Below, piece after piece: positions 30,573 through 39,394 of a stretch of 64,000 nt of DNA (its first letter is position 1; every line of letters starts with the position of its first letter). The position numbers and the translations under genes are program-made. Below the pieces are notes generated by a model. It saw only the letters and a program-made list of their open reading frames with translations, was not told the origin of the DNA and made no database searches. This stretch comes from Deroplatys truncata (Eukaryota; Arthropoda; Insecta; Mantodea; Mantidae): contig CM060985.1 of assembly GCA_030765065.1 (NCBI GenBank), positions 180,050,096 through 180,114,095 on the forward strand, given 5' to 3'.

Positions 30573-31207
30573 CCCCTCAGGGGCTCACCTTATGTGAGTA
30601 CGGGTTTTTGGCGCACCCGGGGGTTCCCGAGCCAATCATCGCCACTTTCATCCCCTCACCCCCATCCGGTCGCAGTGGGTTCTTCAAGTGACCGGTGGAC
30701 CCAAGGTAGGCTCTCGTGCGTTCTTTACATTCCATTCATACCGCACCTCACCATCGTTTCTTTCTTCTCTAATCACTTTCCGGCCATTTCGTACCACGAC
30801 ATTCGCATATCTCTTTTTCTTCCCCGCCGGCCTACCTTGCGTGCGAAACGCCCACACAGTTTTAGTTTCTTTTATCTTTTTATTTAAATCCTCCGTGGAC
30901 ACAGCCTGACGGATACCCGCGCACCGCGTGCGCAGCTGGGTGAGTGGGTAATGGCGTCATCCCCACCACCCGGGGTCGTCATGTAGGGTTTGTGTTCGTA
31001 TCCGCTGTTCAACTGCAGTCCCGCGGGGGGGCCATTGCATGAGCTGCTGACTTCTGACGGCGATTGGGTCCCTCTGTCTATGTTCTGGGAGGTGTGACCC
31101 TGGGGTGAGTCTGGTATAGATAGGCCACTCACCCAAGCCGGGGTAACGCCCGAGAAGTCAGAGCCCGAGGTCGGAGACGGTTGCAATGGTGGAGGATATT
31201 TTTCGCT

Positions 31208-32497
31208 ATGGAGCACCCTTTCTCCATTATTAACAACAAGCGCCGAAAAGTTATTGTAACAGAAGTAGCACCGCCGTCATCTGGTTGTTACTTGGTCATT
31301 TCAAGAACAGAAGAAGGACAAAACTTTGAGAAGGTGAACCCTTTTATAATTCAGAAGGGCATAGATGCTATTGCTGGTGCGGTTCAATCATGCACTCGTC
31401 TACGGAATGGTTCCTTATTGGCACAAACTAAGTCCGATCAGCAAAGTAAGACCTTGTTGCGCGCTACGCTTCTCCACGGTTACCCCATCCGTGTTGAGAA
31501 GCACCGCACATTGAACTCCTGTCGGGGCGTCGTTACCACCCATAGCCTCGATGGTATATCGGACGAGGATCTCGTAGAATATCTCTCTGATCAAAAGGTG
31601 ACTGCAGTGCATCGAGTGCAGGCCAAACGCGACGGCGTATTGGTACCCACTCGTACCCTGTTTATTACATTTGATGGCGTCGATCTGCCCACGAGCATTT
31701 CCGCAGGGTACGAACGGATTTCTGTGAGGCCTTATATTCCTAGACCTCTGCGTTGTTTTAAATGCCAACGTTTTGGGCATACGCAAGTCTCCTGTAAGAG
31801 TGCCGTTAACATCTGTGCAACATGTAGCCAGCCCTCACACGAAGGTACCTGTTCAACAGCCCCCGTCTGCGTTAATTGTAAAGGGTCACATTCTGCTTCG
31901 TTTGCCGACTGTCCGCGGTATTTGGACGAGAAGGCGATCCAGGAGATCCGGGTAAAGGAAAAACTCTCCTTCGCTGAAGCCCGGAGGCGTTTCCATGCGC
32001 GCCAACCTTCACTCCTGCGATCTGGCACATTTAGTTCTGTTGTTGCCTCGCCAGTACCACGAGTAGATGCCGAAACTCAGACCTGGACCTTGACTGGATT
32101 AACCGCCACTACCATCCGGCCGTCTATTAAGGCTACAGTTACCAAGCCGTATAAACCTGGTCCCAAGTCAATGAAGTCGCAAGCCGTTGAAAAGAAGCCC
32201 AAGCAGAAACTTCGTAGGGAAGATTTTTTAAAAGACCCTCCGCGTGCGCGTGGTAACAAAGGTTCACCTTCTCCTCCTCGGAGGTCGCTGTCCCAGGATG
32301 GTCCTGGGACAAGCCGCGCTCAGCGGCACCCTTCACCCATCGCCACCCAGAACCGATTCACGGCGCTTGAATCGGTTTCTGGCACTGAGCGCGTGGGCCC
32401 TCCCTCCGAGGAAGCTATGGAGTCTGACCAACTCCATACAAAAAGCCCGAGCCCAAAGGTTAAACAAAAGGTAATTTTAAGCCGCCCTTCTAAATAG
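31208..32497 (+). CDS. A5 ORF1, gag-like zinc-knuckle protein
   Basis: Intact 429-codon frame (MEHPFSIINNK). The first 60 residues form a mosaic: VTEVAPPSS resembles A6, while GIDAIAGAVQS resembles A2. From residue 100 onward it is nearly the same as A2, including the three CCHC-type knuckles and the basic Pro/Ser tail. Confidence 0.92.
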   Translation: MEHPFSIINNKRRKVIVTEVAPPSSGCYLVISRTEEGQNFEKVNPFIIQKGIDAIAGAVQSCTRLRNGSLLAQTKSDQQSKTLLRATLLHGYPIRVEKHRTLNSCRGVVTTHSLDGISDEDLVEYLSDQKVTAVHRVQAKRDGVLVPTRTLFITFDGVDLPTSISAGYERISVRPYIPRPLRCFKCQRFGHTQVSCKSAVNICATCSQPSHEGTCSTAPVCVNCKGSHSASFADCPRYLDEKAIQEIRVKEKLSFAEARRRFHARQPSLLRSGTFSSVVASPVPRVDAETQTWTLTGLTATTIRPSIKATVTKPYKPGPKSMKSQAVEKKPKQKLRREDFLKDPPRARGNKGSPSPPRRSLSQDGPGTSRAQRHPSPIATQNRFTALESVSGTERVGPPSEEAMESDQLHTKSPSPKVKQKVILSRPSK

Positions 32498-32519
32498 ACA
32501 GTTTATCCCCTTATTCTTA

Positions 32520-35500
32520 ATGGCTATCCTGACCTGGAATGTACGTGGTGTACGATCGCATAGGGCGGAACTGCAACTTTTATTGCGTTCCCATTCGCCT
32601 ATGGTCGTATGTTTGCAGGAGACTAAGCTTCGCCCTCACGATCCTTTTGATCTCCGAGGATATACTCCGGTTCGCTTCGACCTTGAACCGGAGGAGGGTA
32701 CTCCTGCTCATGGTGGTGTCATGCTTTTGGTCCGAAATGACGTTCATTTTACACCTGTCACACTTACATCTGACTTGCAAGCTGTTGCCGTTCGCCTTCA
32801 CTTACCCGGCTTTTTGTTTTCTGTTTGCTCTGTGTATACACCTCCATCGTCTCCCCTCGCTCCCGCGGACATTCGATCTCTCCTGTCCGCTCTCCCAACG
32901 CCATTTCTTCTGTTGGGAGATTTTAATGCCCATCACCCACTATGGGGTTCGCCAAGGGCTTGTGCGAGGGGAACTCTTCTTTCCGACATTTTTTATCAGT
33001 TCAATCTTTCCATCCTCAATACAGGTGCACCTACTTTTATTTCTGATTCTTCTGGTACATTTTCTCACCTGGACCTTGCAATTTGCTCACTCCAGCTTGC
33101 ACGTCGTCTTCAGTGGAACGTCGTCGCTGACACCTACTCCAGCGACCATTTCCCCTGCATCGTTTCTCTTCTGTCGCACCACGTACAGCATTCCAGAGTA
33201 CCTACCTGGACATTCGCCAAAGCCGACTGGAGCTTGTATTCCAGCCTCGTGCATTTTGACGACCAGCCCTTCTCCGACATTAATCAACTAGTGCAGCACC
33301 TTACGTCTATTATTTTCTCAGCTGCCGAACGTGCAATACCCCGTTCATCCTCCCAACCTCGGCGGCCACCTGTTCCGTGGTGGAACGAGGATTGTCGGGA
33401 CGCCGTTCGTGCCCGTAGGACTGCACTTAGGGTGTTTCGACGCCACCCTACACTTGATAATTTGGTGACTTTTAAACAATCGCGCGCCAGGGCTCGTCGC
33501 ATTATTCAGGATAGCAAGAAGGCATCTTGGGCTCGTTTTGTCGAGTCTTTTAATCGTTTTACGCCTTCATCCGTTGTTTGGGATAAACTTCGTCGCTTCT
33601 CAGGTAGAGTGTCACATTGTACTGTTTCTGGGCTTCAGGTTTCTAATGCCACCATAGTGGATCTGGCTGCCATCGCTAACACTCTGGGTTCTGCCTTTGA
33701 GGCGGTTTCCAGTTCAGACCATTATTCCGCCGGCTTTCGCTCTATTAAAGACCGGCAGGATTCCGCATCATATACTTTTCGGTCTGCTAATGATGAATGC
33801 TATAACGAACTATTCACAATGAGGGAGCTGGAGCACGCTCTTCATTGCTCTCGGCACTCCGCTCCCGGGCCGGACGGCATTCATGTCCTGATGTTAAAGA
33901 ACCTTTCAGCCGACAGTAAACTATTTCTCTTACAGGTCTACAACCGTATTTGGCAAGACGGCATTTTTCCTTCCGTTTGGCGCGAAGCCACCATTGTCCC
34001 TATACTTAAGCCTGGGAAGGATCGCCAACTACCTTCCAGCTACCGCCCTATCTCCCTCACCAGTTGCCTTTGCAAGGTGATGGAGCGCATGATCAAAGGG
34101 CGGTTGACATGGTGGCTTGAGTCTCAGAAACTTCTAGCGAACGCTCAGTGCGGATTTCGTCGCTACCGCTCTACCGTCGACCATCTGGTGTCCTTGTCGA
34201 CGCATATTATGAATGGATTTCTGAGAAAGTGTCAAACCGTGGCTGTATTTTTTGACCTGGAGAAAGCTTATGACACTTGTTGGAGGGGCGGCATTTTACG
34301 TACACTTCACGATTGGAATATCCGCGGTCGTCTTCCCATATTTCTTCGGGAGTTTATGACGGACCGCGTCTTTCGTGTACGTGTGGGCTCGGTTTTATCT
34401 CGTCGTTTTATTCAAGAGAACGGAGTACCGCAGGGCTCTGTACTCAGTGTCACACTTTTTGCGATTGCTATCAACCCCATTGTTGATTGTATTCCACCTG
34501 GCATTTCATCGTCCCTTTTTGTTGACGATTTCGCTATTTATTGCAGTTCACGGCGGACCTGTCTACTCGAACGCCGTCTCCAGAGCTGTATCGACCGTCT
34601 CTACGCCTGGAGTAACGCCAACGGCTTTAATTTCTCCGCCGAGAAATCCGTCTGCATCAACTTCTGGCGCCGGAAGTATTTCCCTCCGCCCTCTCTCCAT
34701 CTTGGGCCAGGGATACTTCCGTTTGCAGACGAGGCGAAATTTTTGGGGTTGATTTTTGACAGGAAGTTGTGTTGGACCTCGCACGTTTCCTTTTTAAAAG
34801 CAAAGTGTGACCGTTCTCTTAATCTTTTACGTGTTTTAAGTGGCACATCCTGGGGAGCTGATCGGACCGTCCTTCTTCGCCTTTATCGCTCTTTGGTCCG
34901 ATCCAAACTTGATTACGGGTGTATAGTTTATTCGTCGGCACGTCCATCTGTGTTACGTCGTTTGAATCCCATTCATCATCGTGGTATTAGAGTCGCTACA
35001 GGGGCCTTTCCAACTAGCCCCGTGCCCAGTCTTTACGCTGAGGCTGCAGAGCCTCCGCTGTCTTTCAGGCGTGAGATGCTCTTATGTAGCTATGCTTGTC
35101 GGCTCTCAAGCTTGCCTAACCACCCGTCCTTCGATGTATTTTACGAGGATTCGCTAGATCGACAATATTTCGTTAGCTCCTCTGCATTGCTCCCCCCAGG
35201 GGTTCGATTTCGACTGCTACTTCGGCATTTGGACGTTACGCCAGCGCCGGCCCTTACCCGAGGGGAAACGCGTTTTCCTCCATGGTCGCGCGCTGAGGCC
35301 CACATCCACCTTGGGCTCACGTCGATGCCGAAAAATGCGACCCCTGCTTCTGTTCTTAGATCCGCGTTTTTAGAACTACAGGCGCAGTTCGGGGACTGTC
35401 ATTTTATATATACTGATGGGTCTAAGACTGATGTTGGAGTAGGATGTGCCTTTGTTTTTGGTGTACAGAGTTTTACTTTTCGTTTACCTCAACAATGTTC

Positions 35501-36209
35501 AATTTTTACCGCCGAACTTTTTAGCATTTATCAATCTGTTTTATTCATTCAGCGGCACGACTTACGGCACTGTTTTATTTGTACGGACTCTCTGAGTGCC
35601 CTTCAGGCTATTCATGCGCTGTACAATTACCACCCACTCGTACAGCGCATACATGACCTGCTCCACTCGCTCGGTGTCTTTGGCATCAGCGTCTCCTTCA
35701 TGTGGATTCCAGGTCATGTGGGCATCTCAGGTAACGAGTCTGCCGACGCCGCTGCGAAATCGGCGATTTTATTACCCAGATTTTTTACTTCTGTTGTTCC
35801 CTCGTCAGATTCGTATGTTATTTTACGTCGCCGCATCCTCTCGCGCTGGCGCGATGAGTGGACGGCCCTCCGGGGGAACAAGTTGCGGGAGGTTAAGCCT
35901 TTCCCGTTGATCTGGGGTACCTCTTCTCGTTCTTGTCGTCGGGAAGAGGTAATTTTAGCTCGTCTACGGATTGGACATTGTGTTTTTAGTCATAGGTATT
36001 TGCTCAGTGGTGACCCCGCACCACTCTGTGGGCTGTGTGACGTGCCCTTAACGGTGCGTCACATTTTAACCGAGTGTCAGGTTTTAGCTGCATTGCGTGC
36101 TCGTGTGGGTCTGCCTGTTGGCCTAGCCAACGTTTTGGCAGACGACACGCGTGCTGTAGAATGTGTTTTACGTTTTATTCACGACAGTGATTTTAATCTG
36201 CGCATTTAA
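32520..36209 (+). CDS. A5 ORF2, endonuclease-RT-RNase H polyprotein
   Basis: Intact 1229-codon frame with the same domain order and catalytic residues as A2. The RNase H segment after about residue 900 differs in a block (FGDCHFIYTDGSKTDVGVG, FVFGVQSFTFRLPQQ) and matches A1 and the inverted copy rather than A2 or A6. The C-terminal motif reads CGLCDVPLTVRHILTEC. Confidence 0.94.
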   Translation: MAILTWNVRGVRSHRAELQLLLRSHSPMVVCLQETKLRPHDPFDLRGYTPVRFDLEPEEGTPAHGGVMLLVRNDVHFTPVTLTSDLQAVAVRLHLPGFLFSVCSVYTPPSSPLAPADIRSLLSALPTPFLLLGDFNAHHPLWGSPRACARGTLLSDIFYQFNLSILNTGAPTFISDSSGTFSHLDLAICSLQLARRLQWNVVADTYSSDHFPCIVSLLSHHVQHSRVPTWTFAKADWSLYSSLVHFDDQPFSDINQLVQHLTSIIFSAAERAIPRSSSQPRRPPVPWWNEDCRDAVRARRTALRVFRRHPTLDNLVTFKQSRARARRIIQDSKKASWARFVESFNRFTPSSVVWDKLRRFSGRVSHCTVSGLQVSNATIVDLAAIANTLGSAFEAVSSSDHYSAGFRSIKDRQDSASYTFRSANDECYNELFTMRELEHALHCSRHSAPGPDGIHVLMLKNLSADSKLFLLQVYNRIWQDGIFPSVWREATIVPILKPGKDRQLPSSYRPISLTSCLCKVMERMIKGRLTWWLESQKLLANAQCGFRRYRSTVDHLVSLSTHIMNGFLRKCQTVAVFFDLEKAYDTCWRGGILRTLHDWNIRGRLPIFLREFMTDRVFRVRVGSVLSRRFIQENGVPQGSVLSVTLFAIAINPIVDCIPPGISSSLFVDDFAIYCSSRRTCLLERRLQSCIDRLYAWSNANGFNFSAEKSVCINFWRRKYFPPPSLHLGPGILPFADEAKFLGLIFDRKLCWTSHVSFLKAKCDRSLNLLRVLSGTSWGADRTVLLRLYRSLVRSKLDYGCIVYSSARPSVLRRLNPIHHRGIRVATGAFPTSPVPSLYAEAAEPPLSFRREMLLCSYACRLSSLPNHPSFDVFYEDSLDRQYFVSSSALLPPGVRFRLLLRHLDVTPAPALTRGETRFPPWSRAEAHIHLGLTSMPKNATPASVLRSAFLELQAQFGDCHFIYTDGSKTDVGVGCAFVFGVQSFTFRLPQQCSIFTAELFSIYQSVLFIQRHDLRHCFICTDSLSALQAIHALYNYHPLVQRIHDLLHSLGVFGISVSFMWIPGHVGISGNESADAAAKSAILLPRFFTSVVPSSDSYVILRRRILSRWRDEWTALRGNKLREVKPFPLIWGTSSRSCRREEVILARLRIGHCVFSHRYLLSGDPAPLCGLCDVPLTVRHILTECQVLAALRARVGLPVGLANVLADDTRAVECVLRFIHDSDFNLRI

Positions 36210-36509
36210 TGCGTTGGGCGTCTGTTAGCTTGGTACTTTTATTCTGTCTGTTTTTTATGGGAACTCTTATCCCCAGTGGACATATGGCGCTCATGTCCCT
36301 CGCATTCTACAGTTTCTGACACGTTTTAATCCTTTACTGCCTATGCTTTTAGTGTGTTGGTTTTCAGATATTTGTCTTGTTCTTTTTATTGTTGTTATTG
36401 TTATTATTGTTGTTATTGTTATTATTGTTGTTATTGTTATATTTGTTGTTATTATTATATTGTTAGTTTTAGCCTTTTGAACATCGCGGGTTTGTGTCCC
36501 GTTTTTAAC

Positions 36510-36606
36510 TATGCGGTTCTTTTACCTGTTTTATATTTTGACCTTATCTTTTATACACTGTAAGGGCGCTGATGACCATAGCAGTTTAGCGCCCTTAAAC
36601 CGCATA
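36510..36606 (+). other. A5 3' terminal double stem-loop
   Basis: Outer stem TATGCGGTT (36510-36518) with AACCGCATA (36598-36606). Inner stem TAAGGGCGCT (36561-36570) with AGCGCCCTTA (36588-36597). Right arms are adjacent and the (ATC)n tail follows at once. In A2 the outer stem keeps pairing through a G-U wobble. Confidence 0.7.
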
Positions 36607-36626
36607 TCATCATCATCATCATCATC

Positions 36627-37449
36627 ACCGACAACTGGTTGTTACTTGGTCATTTCACGAACCGAAGAAGGACAAAGCTTTGAGAGGATGAACCCTTTCA
36701 TCATTCAAAAGGGCATTGATGCAATTGCTGGTGCGGTTCAGTCCTGCACTCGTCTACGGAATGGTTCCTTATTAGCCCAAACGAAATCCGATCAGCAAAG
36801 TAAGACCTTGTTGCGCGCTACGCTTCTCCACGGCTATCCCATCCGTGTGGAGAAGCACCGCACATTGAATTCCTGTCGAGGCGTTATTACCATCCATAGC
36901 CTCGATTGTATATCGGACGAGGACCTGTTAGAATATCTTGCAGACGAGAAGGTGACAGCGGTCCATCGAGTGCAGCCCATACGCGACGGCGTATTGGTAC
37001 CCACTCGTACCCTGTTTATTACATTTGATGGCGTCGATCTGCCCACGAGCATTTCAGCAGGGTACGAGCGTATTGCTTTGAGGTCCTTAATACTTAGACC
37101 TCTGCGTTGTTTCAAATGCCAACGTTTTGGGCATACGCAAGTCTCCTGTAAGAGTGCCGTTACCATCTGTGCCTCATGTAGCCAGCCATCACACGAAGGT
37201 ACCTGTACCACAGCCCCCGTCTGCGTTAACTGCAAAGGGTCTCATTCTGCGTCATTTGCCGACTGTCCGCGGTACTTGGACGAGAAGGCGATCTAGGAGA
37301 TCCGGGTAAAGGAAAAACTCTCCTTCGCTGAAGCCCGGAGGCGTTACCATGCGCGCCAACCTTCACTCCTGCGATCTGGCACATTTAGTTCTGTTCTTGC
37401 CTCGCCAGTACCACGAGTAGATGCCGAAACTCAGACCTGAACCATGACT
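36627..37449 (+). mobile_element. LINE family A copy A4, part 2 (ORF1 continuation)
   Basis: A4 ORF1 resumes after A5 with the duplicated ACCGACAACTG and runs through the zinc knuckles (CFKCQRFGHTQVSC, CASCSQPSHEGTC). It has drifted: ISVRPYIPRP has become IALRSLILRP. It has a TAG at 37294-37296 (Gln lost) and a TGA at 37438-37440 (Trp lost). It is cut at 37449 by A6. Confidence 0.9.
37437..37449. repeat. Target-site duplication of A6, left copy
   Basis: CTGAACCATGACT within A4 ORF1, repeated at 43522-43534. Confidence 0.92.
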
Positions 37450-38084
37450 CCCCTCAGGGGCTCACCTTCTGTGAGTACGGGTTTTTGGCGCACCCGGGGG
37501 TTCCCGAGCCAATCATCGCCATATTCATCCCCTCACCCCCATCCGGTCGAGGTGGGTTCTTCAAGTGACCGGTGGACCCAAGGTAGGCTCTCGTGCGTTC
37601 TTTGCATTCCATTCATACCGCACCTCACCATCGTTTCTTTCTTCCCTTATCACTTTCCGGCCATTTCGCACCACGCCATTCGCATATCTCTTTTTCTTCC
37701 CCGCCGGCCTACCTTGCGTGCGAAACGCCCACACAGTTATAGTTTCTTTTATCTTTTTATTTAAATCCTCCGTGGACACAGCCTGACGGATACCCGCGCA
37801 CCGCGTGCGCAGCTGGGTGAGTGGGTAATGGCGTCATCCCCACCACCCGGGGTCGTCATGTAGGGTTTGTGTTCGTATCCGCTGTTCAACTGCAGTCCCG
37901 CGGGGGGGCCATTGCATGAGCTGCTGACTTCTGACGGCGATTGGGTCCCTCTGTCTATGTTCTGGGAGGTGTGACCCTGGGGTGAGTCTGGTATAGATAG
38001 GCCACTCACCCAAGCCGGGGTAACGCCCGAGAAGTCAGAGTCCGAGGTCGGAGACGGTTGCAATGGTGGAGGATTTTTTTCGCT

Positions 38085-39374
38085 ATGGAGCACCCTTTCT
38101 CCATTGTTAACAACAAGCGCCGCAAAGTTTTTGTAACAGAAGTAGCACCGCCAACAGCTGGTTGTTACTTAGTGATTACCCGTACAGAGGAGGGACAATC
38201 ATTCGAGAAGGTGAACCCTTTTATTATCCAGAAGGGCATTGACTCAATTGCTGGTCCGGTTCTTTCCTGCACTCGTCTTCGTAATGGTTCGTTGCTAGTT
38301 CAAAGCAAATCCGAGGCACAAAGTAAGTCCTTGTTGAGCGCCACGCTTCTCCACGGTTATCCTATCCGTGTTGAGAAGCACCGCACCTTGAATTCTTGTA
38401 GAGGCGTTGTCACCACGCATAGCCTCGATGGTATCTCTGACGAAGACCTGGTGGAATATCTTGCAGACCAGAGGGTGACAGCGGTTCATCGAGTGCAGGC
38501 CAAACGCGACGGCGTGTTGGTGCCCACTCGTACCCTGTTTATTACCTTTGATGGCGTCGATCTGCCCACGAGCATTTCCGCAGGGTACGAACGGATTTCT
38601 GTGAGGCCTTATATTCCTAGACCTCTGCGTTGTTTTAAATGCCAACGTTTTGGGCATACGCAAGTCTCATGTAAGAGTGCCGTTAACATCTGTGCAACCT
38701 GTAGCCAGCCCTCACACGAAGGTACCTGTTCAACAGCCCCCGTCTGCGTTAATTGTAAAGGGTCTCATTCTGCTTCGTTTGCCGACTGTCCGCGGTACTT
38801 GGACGAGAAGGCGATCCAGGAGATCCGGGTAAAGGAAAAACTCTCCTTCGCTGAAGCCCGGAGGCGTTACCATGCGCGCCAACCTTCACTCCTGCGATCT
38901 GGCACATTTAGTTCTGTTGTTGCCTCGCCAGTACCACGCGTAGATGCCGAAACTCAGACCTGGACCTTGACTGGATTAACCGCCACTACCATCCGGCCGT
39001 CTATTAAGGCTACAGTTACCAAGCCGTATAAACCTGGTCCCAAATCAATGAAGTCGCAAGCCGTTGAAAAGAAGCCCAAGCAGAAACTACGTAGGGAAGA
39101 TTTTTTGAAAGACCCTCCGCGTGCGCGCGGTAAGAAAAGTTCACCTTCTCCTCCTCGGAGGTCGCTGTCCCAGGAAGGTCCTGGGACAAGCCGCGCTCAG
39201 CGGCACCCTTCACCCATCGCCACCCAGAACCGATTCACGGCGCTTGAATCGGTTTCTGGCACTGAGCGCGTGGGCCCTCCCTCCGAGGAAGCTATGGAGT
39301 CTGACCAACTCCATACAAAAAGCCCGAGCCCAAAGGTTAAACAAAAGGTAATTTTAAGCCGCCCTTCTAAGTAG
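38085..39374 (+). CDS. A6 ORF1, gag-like zinc-knuckle protein, variant N-terminus
   Basis: Intact 429-codon frame (MEHPFSIVNNKRRKV). Residues 10-95 differ clearly from A2 (APPTAGCYLVITRTEEG; DSIAGPVLSC; LVQSKSEAQSKSLLSATL), while the rest is nearly identical. A11 and A12 share this variant. A break in similarity this sharp suggests recombination between subfamilies. Confidence 0.92.
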   Translation: MEHPFSIVNNKRRKVFVTEVAPPTAGCYLVITRTEEGQSFEKVNPFIIQKGIDSIAGPVLSCTRLRNGSLLVQSKSEAQSKSLLSATLLHGYPIRVEKHRTLNSCRGVVTTHSLDGISDEDLVEYLADQRVTAVHRVQAKRDGVLVPTRTLFITFDGVDLPTSISAGYERISVRPYIPRPLRCFKCQRFGHTQVSCKSAVNICATCSQPSHEGTCSTAPVCVNCKGSHSASFADCPRYLDEKAIQEIRVKEKLSFAEARRRYHARQPSLLRSGTFSSVVASPVPRVDAETQTWTLTGLTATTIRPSIKATVTKPYKPGPKSMKSQAVEKKPKQKLRREDFLKDPPRARGKKSSPSPPRRSLSQEGPGTSRAQRHPSPIATQNRFTALESVSGTERVGPPSEEAMESDQLHTKSPSPKVKQKVILSRPSK

Positions 39375-39394
39375 ACAGTTTATCCCTTTTATTC

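Larger units (their letters stand above)
30573..36626 (+). mobile_element. LINE family A copy A5, complete, coding-intact
   Basis: Complete copy inserted into A4 ORF1 with an 11-bp duplication (12 bp if the shared C is counted). All parts are present: 5' module with perfect CTCAC/GTGAG stem, 5' UTR, ORF1, ORF2, double stem-loop and (ATC)n tail. Together with A2 and A6 it is a candidate active element. Confidence 0.95.

Noticed and set aside
30884-31216. A 110-codon antisense frame over the family A 5' UTR, recurring in A2, A5, A6 and A11, reminiscent of antisense ORF0 of primate L1
   Set aside because: It has no ATG start (opens at GTG) and the copies are too similar for its openness to show selection.
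31415-31786. Antisense frame of about 122 codons in ORF1 of every family A copy
   Set aside because: It mirrors the well-conserved zinc-knuckle coding strand and carries no recognisable motif.
32539-33291. A 250-codon frame in +1 inside the ORF2 endonuclease, present in A5 and A6
   Set aside because: It is broken or shorter in A2 and A3 and rich in residues expected from the shifted code; most likely a by-product of ORF2 composition.
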